From positions 124,001-188,000 of the forward strand of contig JAPLKI010000018.1 in NCBI GenBank assembly GCA_026388155.1: a stretch of 64,000 bases of DNA. The letters run 5' to 3'. Made by a program: the position numbers and the translations under genes. The notes under the pieces are model-generated. The model made no database searches, had not been told where the DNA came from, and saw nothing but the letters and a program-made list of their open reading frames with translations. Position 1 is the stretch's first letter. Each line of letters begins with the position of its first letter. The DNA is from Elusimicrobiota bacterium. GTDB taxonomy: Bacteria; Elusimicrobiota; Elusimicrobia; Elusimicrobiales; UBA9959. Shown in pieces: positions 7,799 through 16,590 of this stretch.

Positions 7799-9370
7799 TC
7801 ACCACATGATTACACAGATACCATCTCCACCTTTACCGCCGTTTCCTTGAATCTTACCCGAACATCCTCCGCCTCCACCACCCGGTGTTTGGCCATCCCC
7901 AGCGGCTGTAGCGCCAGAACCGCCGTTGCCGCCAACTCCCATTAATCCAATAATATTATACCCACCGCCGCCACCGCCACCACCGGCATAGCCGGCCCAA
8001 GGCGAACCACCACTGGTTTGCGCCGCACCACCATTGCCGCTGTTCACGAAGCCTATAAATTCTCCTTGAGAAATTGTGGTGAAAATTCCATTTCCGCCTG
8101 AGCCACCTGCTCCCGCAGAACCTCCACTACCGGCGCCGCCTGAGATTCCCGAACATCCAACACCGCCTGAGCCACCTGCTCCCGCTGGATAATTCGCATA
8201 AATCGTTCCCCCTCCTCCTCCTCCGCCACCTGAACCACCATTGCCACCTGCCCCGCCCGCACCACCGACCTCCCAGTTTTGAACACCGGCTCCACCGCTC
8301 TGCCCGCCTTGCGCTGTTACAGCGCCGAATATCGAATCGCCTCCGTTAATCCCCGAATCTCCTCCCTCTCCTATCGTTACTGTCACTGACCCTGGTGACA
8401 CAACCACATCATGCTGCACAACAATCCCTCCGCCTCCGCCGCCTCCTCCGCCTCCGACGTTTGATACGTTGCCACCACCACCACCACCACCCACCAACTG
8501 AACATGCACGACAGTTATCCCTAGGGGAACAACCCATGTTCCCGACTCGGTAAAGACATGGACACGGGACTGTGGAGCTTCGGACAGGCAAAGCCTGAAA
8601 TTCGTGCCGTCATAAACCAAGGTATGCTCATAGGCGGCGGTTATGTCACCGGCAAAAAGCGCTGTGTTGCCATCCGCTCGTTTTATGGCCGTTGCCGTTA
8701 AACCGTTTACTGCCACAGTGGATGCGCTGGTATTAGAATGGGCCGCTATAAAGCGGACGCGCATGCCTATAAACAGCGCAATAGGGGTCTGTTTGCTTCC
8801 AATAGGGGCAAGGACATAAGCGTCCGCCGCGCCGCTATCGGTGTAAAAATCGCCGCCGGCGGCATAAATCGCTATGGCTTTTGAAAGTTGCTGGGGATCT
8901 GCATCGGATAAAGTTTGGCCTGTTCCGGTTATAGCGTTTTCCACGTCGTTTACAATAACGTCTGAATGTTGCGACGGCCCGCGGGAGAGTAATTGAAAAT
9001 TGGTACCGTCGTAGGCAACGCAGAGAATTTGCCCTGCTAGAATTTCCCCAGCCGCTAATGGCTGGGTGTCTAATTTTTTTATTGATTTTTCACCCAGGTT
9101 GTTAATGTTAAGTGTGGCGGCGCCGGTGTTGGCGTTGGAGGCTTTGAACCATATAGGCATACCGGTGATATAAGCGGCCAGGGCGGGGGTAAGCGAAATT
9201 ATATAACTGTTGGCGGCCCCAGTATCCTCCGCATAGTCTAAGACTCCGGCGCCGTCCTGGTTTAAACCGTTATGGCGCTGGTTATTCAGCGCGTTCAGGA
9301 ACTCCGCGGTGATAATTGTTCCCGGTCTACCCTGGCTTTTATCCGCATTAACAAAAACTGTTTTACTCAT
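7799..9370 (-). CDS. Tail fibre protein with glycine-rich tip
   Basis: A 523-residue virion protein at the end of the leftward tail operon, where Mu-like phages keep receptor-binding fibres. Residues 1-270 are shaft-like beta repeats containing two related modules (ALAAYITGMPIWFKASNANTGAATLNINNLGEKSIKK and a second near VAVNGLTATAIKR), typical of phage tail-fibre repeats. From about 275 (GTWVVP...VVHVQLVGGGGGGG) to the end the sequence is about half glycine, in runs separated by short hydrophobic segments, ending KGGDGICVIMW. This resembles glycine-rich tip domains of phage adhesins that build polyglycine-II sandwiches. No separate fibre-assembly chaperone gene is visible downstream. Confidence 0.85.
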   Translation of the reverse strand: MSKTVFVNADKSQGRPGTIITAEFLNALNNQRHNGLNQDGAGVLDYAEDTGAANSYIISLTPALAAYITGMPIWFKASNANTGAATLNINNLGEKSIKKLDTQPLAAGEILAGQILCVAYDGTNFQLLSRGPSQHSDVIVNDVENAITGTGQTLSDADPQQLSKAIAIYAAGGDFYTDSGAADAYVLAPIGSKQTPIALFIGMRVRFIAAHSNTSASTVAVNGLTATAIKRADGNTALFAGDITAAYEHTLVYDGTNFRLCLSEAPQSRVHVFTESGTWVVPLGITVVHVQLVGGGGGGGNVSNVGGGGGGGGGGIVVQHDVVVSPGSVTVTIGEGGDSGINGGDSIFGAVTAQGGQSGGAGVQNWEVGGAGGAGGNGGSGGGGGGGGTIYANYPAGAGGSGGVGCSGISGGAGSGGSAGAGGSGGNGIFTTISQGEFIGFVNSGNGGAAQTSGGSPWAGYAGGGGGGGGYNIIGLMGVGGNGGSGATAAGDGQTPGGGGGGCSGKIQGNGGKGGDGICVIMW

Positions 9371-9395
9371 ATAATTTTCCTTTACTTTATGCTTC

Positions 9396-9890
9396 CTACG
9401 CCGTGGGCGGCGCTGGCGGGATTACAGAGGCCGCTGCGGCTGCTACAGGAGCCAGGGTCTTTAATTTGGCTACCGCTTCCTCTATTAAAACTTCCTGAGG
9501 CGCCGTAAGACCTTTATCTATAGATTCCTTCATAGTGGCCCAGAGCTGGTCTATGGCTGTGCTGATCATGGCCTGAATGGCCGACCCGGTATTTGCAAAG
9601 AAGGACATTACATACTTCTTTTTATCCTCTCCGGGAGCGGCCGGCAACGCACGATTGGCCACATCCATAAGTATTAACACGATCAGGTTGAGCCGGGCGT
9701 CTATCTCCGGGTCGCCGGTCTTAATGGTCTCGGCCGCAGCTATTTCCTTACCCAACATTTTTCCAAACGCTGTGCTGATTATGGCGGTTATTTTAGGAGC
9801 AGCGAGGTGAAGCACCACCGCGCCGATAGTTGATCCTCCAAGAATTGAAAGCCCAATATGTGCGACCGCCAAATTGATTATGCTTTGCAT
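9396..9890 (-). CDS. Phage protein of unknown function with hydrophobic N-terminus
   Basis: A 164-residue protein beginning MQSIINLAVAHIGLSILGG; GGAGG 5 bp upstream (9896-9900) fixes this start over a longer upstream one. Residues about 5-45 are hydrophobic and could be one or two membrane segments. The middle is helical (DARLNLIVLILMDVANRALP) and the C-terminus is Ala/Pro-rich. The topology and its place beside fibre and envelope genes would suit a holin or tail-associated protein, but no family is recognised and 164 residues is long for a simple holin. Its stop lies 25 bp from the fibre gene start. Confidence 0.7.
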   Translation of the reverse strand: MQSIINLAVAHIGLSILGGSTIGAVVLHLAAPKITAIISTAFGKMLGKEIAAAETIKTGDPEIDARLNLIVLILMDVANRALPAAPGEDKKKYVMSFFANTGSAIQAMISTAIDQLWATMKESIDKGLTAPQEVLIEEAVAKLKTLAPVAAAAASVIPPAPPTA

Positions 9891-9900
9891 GATTTCCTCC

Positions 9901-10386
9901 TTAGAATTTCCACCGAATACCCGCAAAGAGCGGAGTGCTCCAAACTTTAGCCGTGAAATCATATTCCAGGTTTATGCCCAGCGCCCCTACGATATCACCA
10001 TTGGCAGAAGAAGCGGGGGTGAGTAAAGATTTTAGGTTTGAATATTTATCCGGCGCAGTAACCGCATCCACAAATGCGGCCAGCGTTGATTTAATAGCCG
10101 GAAGCATATTCATGGAAGGTCCTGCAGAAAGATGAAAAGCCTTGGCTTTAAAGCCTCCACCCGCTGCAAGCGGAGTCCAATCCAGACCGGGAATAAGAAA
10201 GTAACCGTCGGCAGGGCTATGCGTAATAAGCGCTACCATAGTGGTCTGCCTTACGAAGTTTGCCCCTATGGACGTACCGGCATTAATCTGCGGATGGCCC
10301 ATATCTATAAGCCTGAAGTACGGCGCGGCCTGCGCCATGCTTACCACAAAACAGAACACCGCCGCTATCAACAGTTTTTTTATCAT
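9901..10386 (-). CDS. Exported, possibly outer-membrane protein encoded by the prophage
   Basis: A 161-residue protein with a strong signal peptide (MIKKLLIAAVFCFVVSMAQA) and a mature part of about 141 residues. The later half shows alternating beta-strand patterns (GFKAKAFHLSAGPSMN, VGALGINLEYDF, PLFAGIRWKF), and it ends in Phe as outer-membrane barrel proteins do. It therefore may be a small beta-barrel or periplasmic protein. It lies between gp48 and the fibre gene in the virion operon, so it is a candidate for late envelope modification, receptor masking or lysis. No conserved family is recognised, and the role is inference. Confidence 0.7.
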   Translation of the reverse strand: MIKKLLIAAVFCFVVSMAQAAPYFRLIDMGHPQINAGTSIGANFVRQTTMVALITHSPADGYFLIPGLDWTPLAAGGGFKAKAFHLSAGPSMNMLPAIKSTLAAFVDAVTAPDKYSNLKSLLTPASSANGDIVGALGINLEYDFTAKVWSTPLFAGIRWKF

Positions 10387-10436
10387 ATTTTCTCCTTTAT
10401 GCTTTAGCGGTACATCTTGTGTACCTGTAAATTCTC

Positions 10437-10931
10437 CTAGCTGACATATTCAAACGATACCAGTGTATGTGCCGGTTTTAAGGTGTTGAAGATGGTTTCA
10501 ATATCCATTGAGGAACCGCCTAATCTCTCGCCGGCGCATATTTCTCCGGCTCGCGCAAAATCATCGGAAGAAACCAGCCCGCTGACAATCCATTCCCATT
10601 GCGTCGAAACATCATCTATCGTGATAGTCTGCCCCAATAGCGCAGCCAACTGAATAAAAAATGTTTTACTCAATCCCCGGCTAAAAAACTTAACCAGTAT
10701 ACCCCGTCGCCGTTCAACCAGCGTCAGTTCCGGGTTGGTGGGTATCCCCAGTATCCGTTCCCAGTCGGACATCGTTATCAATGCCAGGTCCGGCAACACT
10801 TCCTGCAGTAACTGTTCCGCCGAGGCCTCCGCACTATCAAGCGCCGCGCCTTCTATAATGTTGATATCATCCACAATACCTTCCAGAGGCACCGGCGCGG
10901 TTAAGGATTTCAGGATATCCGCTTGATTCAT
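10437..10931 (-). CDS. Baseplate protein, Mu gp48 family (YmfQ/DUF2313)
   Basis: A 164-residue protein of the Mu gp48/YmfQ family, which sits at the edge of the contractile-tail baseplate and helps link it to tail fibres. Typical motifs are LLQEVLPDLALITMSDWERILGI near residues 40-63 and LVERRRGILVKF after it. A C-terminal LKPAHTLVSFEY also fits the family. Its start overlaps the stop of the gp47 gene by ATGA, matching the conserved Mu order 46-47-48. Confidence 0.88.
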   Translation of the reverse strand: MNQADILKSLTAPVPLEGIVDDINIIEGAALDSAEASAEQLLQEVLPDLALITMSDWERILGIPTNPELTLVERRRGILVKFFSRGLSKTFFIQLAALLGQTITIDDVSTQWEWIVSGLVSSDDFARAGEICAGERLGGSSMDIETIFNTLKPAHTLVSFEYVS

Positions 10932-11707
10932 ACGTTTATCGTTATCACTCCGGAGCGGATCACCTGGTAATCCGTCGCAGTCACATTCGCTATAGGCGCT
11001 GTCACCACGGCGTCATTGGCACCGAGTTCAAGCGCTAAATTAACCAACTGGGAAAGAAACAAAGTATCCTTACATTTCAGTGTGTCGCAATAGCTTTTGA
11101 TATTCGCGGCCAGGGTGTCGGCGTTAATGCTGCCGGATATTGTCATGGTTATCGCCGGCGACAATACCGCCACCGCCAAAACAGTAAAATCTCCGGCGGT
11201 TACTGGCCGCAACTCATCTATATGCGCATAAACTGCATCCAGCAGTGGCTGAGCCGGCACAGGTGGGTTATCCCCAGCTGAGGCAAGCACTACCACGTCC
11301 ACGGTACCGGCGCCCCGCGGCGTAGGAATGCAATGCGCCCCGGCTACTCCGTCCACCTCGGTAGCCCAGGTCTCGTAATCATCCTTATTGCCGCCGGCGC
11401 CCGGCTTACGCTTCTTCTCCAGCACGCGGGCGGCCAGGCTTTCAGTGCTCTCACCGGCGGCGCGGCTTAACCCTGCGCAATAGGCATGCCGGTCCACCAG
11501 CAGGTCAATAGCGGTGTCGGGGAATATTTGCTCGGCTATCTTGCTTTGTTTTTTATGCAGTCCCCATGTGGCCGATGCCAGACGAACAGCCATCATAAAC
11601 AGCGGGCTGCCCTGGCTTGTATCCGCTCCCGGATACTGGTTCCGCGTATCGGTCAGTATCTCTTCCAGGATAGTTTCAAAATCTTTTTCAAAATCCGAGC
11701 TGCTCAT
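10928..11707 (-). CDS. Baseplate wedge protein, gp47/J family
   Basis: A 259-residue baseplate J-like protein forming the wedge around the tail hub. SQGSPLFMMAVRLASATWGLHKKQSKIAEQIFPDTA and FGLSR-like YCAGLSRAAGESTESLAARVLEKKRKPGAGGNKDDYETWA are the family hallmarks, followed by a core beta domain and the C-terminal VIRSGVITINV. It is shorter than Mu gp47 (about 360 residues), so the middle domain is reduced. It overlaps gp48 and follows gp46. Confidence 0.9.
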   Translation of the reverse strand: MSSSDFEKDFETILEEILTDTRNQYPGADTSQGSPLFMMAVRLASATWGLHKKQSKIAEQIFPDTAIDLLVDRHAYCAGLSRAAGESTESLAARVLEKKRKPGAGGNKDDYETWATEVDGVAGAHCIPTPRGAGTVDVVVLASAGDNPPVPAQPLLDAVYAHIDELRPVTAGDFTVLAVAVLSPAITMTISGSINADTLAANIKSYCDTLKCKDTLFLSQLVNLALELGANDAVVTAPIANVTATDYQVIRSGVITINV

Positions 11708-11710
11708 AAG

Positions 11711-12070
11711 TTATGCTCCGACTGGTATAAATTTTTCAAACGTCACCGGTTCGCCGGCGGCCGTGGTCACTGTCACAGTAAGCACCAGACCGCCCTTCAC
11801 ATGCGAAGTAGCCGCATCCACCGCCGATGCCTTATTAGCGTCCACCAGCCATTGCAACGCCTCTTTCGCATACGTCACGGCCAGCATTGCCACGCGCGCC
11901 ACATCCTTTTCCCTGTTCAGCTCGTGCAACCGGCTGCCGAATTCCGGATTGAACCACCAGCTGCCGCGCGGTATACTCAATGACATAAAAATATTGTTCA
12001 ACAGCGTGTCGGTTGTCTCCAGTGTTAATGTGCCGCGTCCGTCTTGAATATCTATTTTTAAATCCATCAC
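11711..12070 (-). CDS. Baseplate protein, Mu gp46 family
   Basis: A 119-residue protein of the phage gp46 family, related to the gp25-type lysozyme-like wedge component that attaches the sheath to the baseplate. GSWWFNPEFGSRLHELNREKD and AKEALQWLVD are characteristic. The start overlaps the spike gene end by 4 bp. Confidence 0.9.
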   Translation of the reverse strand: MMDLKIDIQDGRGTLTLETTDTLLNNIFMSLSIPRGSWWFNPEFGSRLHELNREKDVARVAMLAVTYAKEALQWLVDANKASAVDAATSHVKGGLVLTVTVTTAAGEPVTFEKFIPVGA

Positions 12071-12531
12071 ATGGTCGGTGCCGGGCCGCCGGTCACGCCT
12101 CCCTGGGGATCTATGTGTGTATGCGGATTGTAAGCCAGCCGCATGGCAGCCATGCTGCCGGCGGAGTCGGATACGCTGCCGGTCACCTGCAAATTCCCGG
12201 ATAGTTCCATAGTCGGCGCGGTAATTTTAACCTTCGTCCCGGCGGTAATCTCAATCTCGCGGCCGCGCTTAAAATGCACACTATCCCCTTCGTCGCTATA
12301 TAACGCCACTTCGCCTTCCGCGATCGCCAGGCGGTAACGCCGATCATCCTCTGCTATGCTGATAAAGATATTTCCGTCGCGCAGCACTATTGCCTCGGCT
12401 CCCGCCTTCGCCCGGCTGGTGAAACCGTAGTGCTGGAACAGCTCCCGGCTTTCCAGCGCGCCATGCGCGGAGCTTCCGCTGAAGCGTTTAATAACACCCT
12501 CGGCCACAGAAACTATAAGCGCGCGGATCAT
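12067..12531 (-). CDS. Tail spike, Mu gp45 family
   Basis: A 154-residue membrane-piercing spike protein. The N-terminal OB-like domain contains YGFTSRAKAGAEAIVLRDGN. A short beta-helical stem (VHFKRGREIEITAGTKVKITAPTMELSGNLQVTG) leads to a tip with NPHTHIDPQGG, whose HxH motif binds iron in the Mu gp45 and P2 gpV spikes. It is shorter than Mu gp45 (about 197). The gene overlaps both neighbours by 4 bp, indicating coupled translation in the baseplate operon. Confidence 0.9.
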   Translation of the reverse strand: MIRALIVSVAEGVIKRFSGSSAHGALESRELFQHYGFTSRAKAGAEAIVLRDGNIFISIAEDDRRYRLAIAEGEVALYSDEGDSVHFKRGREIEITAGTKVKITAPTMELSGNLQVTGSVSDSAGSMAAMRLAYNPHTHIDPQGGVTGGPAPTM

Positions 12532-13538
12532 AATAGCCCAGGGAGCCCGAGCCGTACTTCGGTATATGCTCCCTCCTCCTTGCTCAGCGCAAAGCGCCGG
12601 CCATAGACGAAATATATGCCATGCAATTCGTTAACCTGGTCGTCCACAGAGCAGAGTTCATTTATCGCCCAGTTCCGCCCGTTCTGTGTATGTCCTTTCA
12701 CTTTATAAGTCAGTTGGAATCCCTGGCGCCGCTGCATATCCATTATCATCTGCGCCTGGCGCTGCGGCGTCATTGCGCCGGTGGTTTCAATGGCATAGAA
12801 CGGTTTATAAAAGGGAAAGCTGCTGTCTGTCACCGTGGCGGCGGTATATAACTGGCTGGTGGTTTTGGCATCTGTCCCCTGGCCGTTTGAAATCACGCTC
12901 ACCTTGGAAAACCGTTTAGAGAGATCTTCAGCGTAATCGTAATAAAAACAATTATTCCCTTTCCCATCTTTGCGATTGACTATAGAGAATACTGGCTCGC
13001 CTGTGCTTTTCGGTTTGCCATAATAAAACTTCCCGTCGGGCATGGCATAAAACACTAAACCGCAGGCCTTGGCTTTCTCGGAGAGTACGTCGAAAATAGA
13101 TCTGCATGGTTCCACATATGCCGTTTCCCAGGTAAGTGATGGAGTATCTTTGGGGATCTGATAAAACACATTATTCCGCTGGATGAACGGCACTTTGTTT
13201 ATCAGCGTTTCTGTTAATGCTTTAAGCGTCACGTTCTTAATATCGCCATAGCCGTCGCAGTGCGTATCTACCAATAGCCCGGCCAGGTCCCGGCCGGAGA
13301 GCTTCATTGAAATCTTTCCTTTTCCACCGGTGCGCCTCGGGGCGTCTATTATTCCATCCAGCTCCACAACCCCATTCAGTTTCAACTGCACCCGCTGCCC
13401 GGCTTTTATTCCACTTATACCGCCGGCGGTCTCAACCTGGAAAGCGTCGGCCGCCAGGTAGAAGTCAGCATCCACAGAATAAGATGCGAACCGGGATAAC
13501 TCGACATTATTTATCAGCAGGGATATCTGGTCAGGCAT
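12528..13538 (-). CDS. Baseplate hub protein, Mu gpP (gp44) family
   Basis: A 336-residue tail hub protein, structural counterpart of T4 gp27, linking tail tube and spike. The N-terminus (ISLLINNVELSRFASYSVDADFYLAADAFQVE) and SFPFYKPFYAIETTGAMTPQRQAQMIMDMQRRQ are typical of Mu gpP homologues. It lies in the conserved order N-P-45 and overlaps the gpN gene at the start and the spike gene at the end. Confidence 0.88.
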   Translation of the reverse strand: MPDQISLLINNVELSRFASYSVDADFYLAADAFQVETAGGISGIKAGQRVQLKLNGVVELDGIIDAPRRTGGKGKISMKLSGRDLAGLLVDTHCDGYGDIKNVTLKALTETLINKVPFIQRNNVFYQIPKDTPSLTWETAYVEPCRSIFDVLSEKAKACGLVFYAMPDGKFYYGKPKSTGEPVFSIVNRKDGKGNNCFYYDYAEDLSKRFSKVSVISNGQGTDAKTTSQLYTAATVTDSSFPFYKPFYAIETTGAMTPQRQAQMIMDMQRRQGFQLTYKVKGHTQNGRNWAINELCSVDDQVNELHGIYFVYGRRFALSKEEGAYTEVRLGLPGLL

Positions 13539-14718
13539 AGATTGATATCTCCCCAGAAACCCTATTGGGGTCCATTATCTGCGGGTTCAGCGCCAGCAAG
13601 CGCGGCGCGGCGCTATATGGCAGCCCATAGCGCAGACAAATCAGGTGTATCGGCGTAGGGTTATTAATACGCACCACCTTCACATTCTCGGCCGACTTCT
13701 TCAGTTGCGCGGCCGCGCTATATAGAACAGCCGCCATGCGCTTAAGCGAATCATTGCCTCTATCGCCTTCAACCGCGGTCTGAATAGCGGTGTTGGTTAA
13801 AGCCAGGATAGTCTCTATCTCGTTAGAATTCAATGTGTCGTCCGTGCTTACGGAAACCCGGTTCCCGTTCACGTCAAACCCGGCGGCCTGGTCCATGATG
13901 TTGTTTGTTTGGCTCAACTGTTCGTCGGCGGAGAAAAAACCGGCGGCTTCAAGCCCCATCCTGGCGGCCGAGGCGGCGTCCACCTGCCCACCGAATTTAT
14001 CAAACTGCGCGTTCAGGTCTTTCAGGGCGGCCGCAAGCTGCGCCTGGAACGCCGCCGGCGCATCGCGCAGCGTCTCGTAGGCTATGGCGTAACGCTCAAC
14101 AGCCAGCGCGGCCGCCTCAACAAACCGGCCGGGTAAATCCGTGCCATAGTCAACCAGGGATGCCAGGGTATTGGCCGGGTTAGCCACGCTGGTCATAAAC
14201 GATCCGAATTTTTCTATAGCGGCTTCAGCCATCGCTTCGCGCTTTGCGCCCAGGGTAAGGATCTTCTGCAGGACGGACGCTTTCTGCTCTGCCACGGAGT
14301 TGTTAAATTCTTTTTCCGCTTCGGCTTTTGGGTCCTGCCAGGGCTTTATATTCGCCTGCACCTGGCCATCCTCAATCAGGTTTAAGTCAATCTCGGCCGC
14401 GCGTGATTGGTCATCATGGTGAACGACCAGTTTTTTAATGCGTACATTGGTCAGGCCATAAACCGGGTGGACAAAAGCAAGCAAGTCGAACTCTTTGGCA
14501 AGTTCTATTAATGATTGGTGGTTGCTGTAATTTTCGTCATAAAAATAACAGCGCAGTCCTATTGTCCGGGCTTTCAATCCGAGGTCTTCGGTTTGTGCGC
14601 CGTTGGTATAAGGAATCTCCGACTCGGAGATAGCTTTCTCAAAACCGTCTTCGGTGGTTTGGCATTGCAGGGGAATGCCGCCCAGGGTGGCTTTATAGAG
14701 GGGGTCGGTTTCATTCAT
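13531..14718 (-). CDS. Tail protein of the DNA-circularisation N family (Mu gpN)
   Basis: A 395-residue tail protein. Residues 1-115 form the DNA_circ_N domain (YKATLGGIPLQCQTTEDGFEKAISESEIPYTNG, AKEFDLLAFVHPVYGLTNVRI), followed by a long helical part and a LysM-like C-terminal segment (LICLRYGLPYSAAPRLLALNP). Despite the family name, in Mu this protein belongs to the tail baseplate. It sits between the tape measure and gpP as in Mu. Confidence 0.87.
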   Translation of the reverse strand: MNETDPLYKATLGGIPLQCQTTEDGFEKAISESEIPYTNGAQTEDLGLKARTIGLRCYFYDENYSNHQSLIELAKEFDLLAFVHPVYGLTNVRIKKLVVHHDDQSRAAEIDLNLIEDGQVQANIKPWQDPKAEAEKEFNNSVAEQKASVLQKILTLGAKREAMAEAAIEKFGSFMTSVANPANTLASLVDYGTDLPGRFVEAAALAVERYAIAYETLRDAPAAFQAQLAAALKDLNAQFDKFGGQVDAASAARMGLEAAGFFSADEQLSQTNNIMDQAAGFDVNGNRVSVSTDDTLNSNEIETILALTNTAIQTAVEGDRGNDSLKRMAAVLYSAAAQLKKSAENVKVVRINNPTPIHLICLRYGLPYSAAPRLLALNPQIMDPNRVSGEISIYA

Positions 14719-16388
14719 GGATGTTTCTCATCGTAATAATGGAAATTGCCTCTATTATTGGTATTTACTTTCAGGTCAACGCCCTGTCCGGTAGATGCCG
14801 TAACCCTTCCTTTTATGTCTGTGTTGAAATTGATATTTATCTCAGGAATATTTTTATCGGAGAGATGAATATTGTCGGCGCCAGGTATTCCGGCCGCGCC
14901 AAAATTGATTCGGCGCAACCGCTCGTTAAGCCATTCCTCACCTTTATAAACCCCATAAGTGGCCAATGGGATGGCTAGAAGATCTCCAAGAGTTATCGCC
15001 ATTCCGGCTCCAGCAGCTGCTGTTCCGCCAAGCACCATTTCCTCACCCATCATCCCGGTTCCCGCTAAAGCTTTCCCGGCAGTTACCGCGGCTCCGGCAC
15101 CAGCTAACCCGGTTGCTATGGATTTCAAACCCATAAGAGCCTTACCCATTCCCCACAATCCATATGCCGCACCGCCGGCGGCCACCAGGCCGCCAAGTCC
15201 CGCCACTCCTGCTGACACTCCGGGATGATTCTCCGCAAGCTTTCCAAGCCACACAAAAGTATCGCGGCCGCCGCGTGCGCCGGCCGCCAGCATTTCGGTT
15301 ATCGGCGCGAACACCGAGCCTTCGGCGTTCTTCATGGCCCGTATCATCTCCTCGTAAGAAGTGGTCAACCCATCGTTAACTTCTTTCAACTTCGCCTCAA
15401 ATTTCAGGCGGCGTTCATTCTGCGCGTTAATCTCGGCTAATGGTTTGGCGTCTATTAAAGCTTTAGCTACCGGAGCTCCGGCGCCAAATACCCTTTCAAG
15501 CAGGGGTAAAAGATCAGTTTTAAATCCGCCGAATTTTTCTTTCAGCTCCTTCTGTATAGCTTCAAATCCGATAAATTTTCCCTTCGCGTTGTATCCATTA
15601 AACCCAATGTCGCGCATCATAACAGCCTCGTGACTGGTAGCATCAGGCCGCATGGATTTTAAAAACTCACCCAAAGCGGGTGCGGCTCTTCGCGCTACCG
15701 TATGCATCATGCCTAATGTTGACACAACGTCTTTCAACGGTATTACCATATCCGATGCACGGGTGCCGACACTTAATAAACCAGAGGTTAGATAAGGTAG
15801 TTTATCCTCCAATCCATTCTGAGCTATAGCGTCAAATGCGGAATTAATTTCTTTTAAGTTGGCGCCAAACTGTTGATGAAAAATATCAACCAAGTCCCGC
15901 ACTTCTTCCATGCTCTGGCCGCTCAACTGGCTCATGCCGGATACTGATGCAGCTAGGCCATTTTGCCCCGCTATCTCGCCCGGCTTAAACCCACTTTCCA
16001 GCAGTAATTGTTCCGCGCGCATTATATCCGGCGCTCCGAATGGTGAATGCGCGCTAAGATAAAGCGCGGTGGACCGCATTTTAGTGAACTCCGCGCCCAT
16101 GGCAGCGGCTGTCTTACCGCTTTCCCAGAGCGAATTTTTCACAGATAATCCCGAGGCTTCCAACATAGCCGCGGCCTCGATGCCCGGCTTCATAAACTGC
16201 ATAGTGGAAAACGCCACTCCAAACCCCTTCAGCCCCTCGGCAAAATGGCTTTTCATGGCGTCGTAATCGCCGCGCAGTTTCTTGCCGGATTCTCCAAGCG
16301 AATCAATACGGCGCTCCATGTCGGCTAAATAGCCGCTGGCCGCGTCTATAGCGGTGAAAGTCAGCGCCACCTTCATCGTTTCGCCCAT
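14715..16388 (-). CDS. Tail tape-measure protein
   Basis: A 557-residue tape-measure protein that sets tail length and occupies the tube. It has an N-terminal helical region, a conserved PhageMin-type core (GLAASVSGMSQLSGQSMEEVRDLVDIFHQQFGANLKEI) and hydrophobic Gly/Ala-rich segments at about 395-490. It is shorter than the Mu protein, predicting a somewhat shorter tail. Met5 is an alternative start. The gene follows the frameshifting chaperone pair directly, the usual order. Confidence 0.87.
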   Translation of the reverse strand: MGETMKVALTFTAIDAASGYLADMERRIDSLGESGKKLRGDYDAMKSHFAEGLKGFGVAFSTMQFMKPGIEAAAMLEASGLSVKNSLWESGKTAAAMGAEFTKMRSTALYLSAHSPFGAPDIMRAEQLLLESGFKPGEIAGQNGLAASVSGMSQLSGQSMEEVRDLVDIFHQQFGANLKEINSAFDAIAQNGLEDKLPYLTSGLLSVGTRASDMVIPLKDVVSTLGMMHTVARRAAPALGEFLKSMRPDATSHEAVMMRDIGFNGYNAKGKFIGFEAIQKELKEKFGGFKTDLLPLLERVFGAGAPVAKALIDAKPLAEINAQNERRLKFEAKLKEVNDGLTTSYEEMIRAMKNAEGSVFAPITEMLAAGARGGRDTFVWLGKLAENHPGVSAGVAGLGGLVAAGGAAYGLWGMGKALMGLKSIATGLAGAGAAVTAGKALAGTGMMGEEMVLGGTAAAGAGMAITLGDLLAIPLATYGVYKGEEWLNERLRRINFGAAGIPGADNIHLSDKNIPEININFNTDIKGRVTASTGQGVDLKVNTNNRGNFHYYDEKHP

Positions 16389-16392
16389 GGTT

Positions 16393-16590
16393 TTATGCCT
16401 TTTTTTTCTTCCGCACTATGGTTTTAGGTTCCGGATTGTTTAACTCTTGCCAGGCGTCCAGGTAAAGGTACGCCTCATCCTCCCGAAGGCCGAGGGCCTC
16501 GGTATAGCTGAACCTCAGCTTCATCAAGGCCAGGATCAATTTACGGCGTACCTGCGCTTTCCGGCTATGGCTTCGGCTGAAGCTGCCCCC
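16393..16590 (-). CDS. Frameshift extension of the tail assembly chaperone (gp42-like)
   Basis: After the gp41-like frame, a second open frame without its own convincing start reads GSFSRSHSRKAQVRRKLILA through LREDEAYLYLDAWQEL to KKKKA and stops at 16393. It aligns with the GGGGGC run at 16590-16585 in the -2 frame. In Mu, gp41 and gp42 are joined by a -2 frameshift on a GGGGGC-type sequence to make a longer chaperone. Here the fusion would have 91 plus 64 residues, 155 in all. A highly basic C-terminus and the position directly before the tape measure fit this role. Confidence 0.75.
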   Translation of the reverse strand, partial: GGSFSRSHSRKAQVRRKLILALMKLRFSYTEALGLREDEAYLYLDAWQELNNPEPKTIVRKKKKA

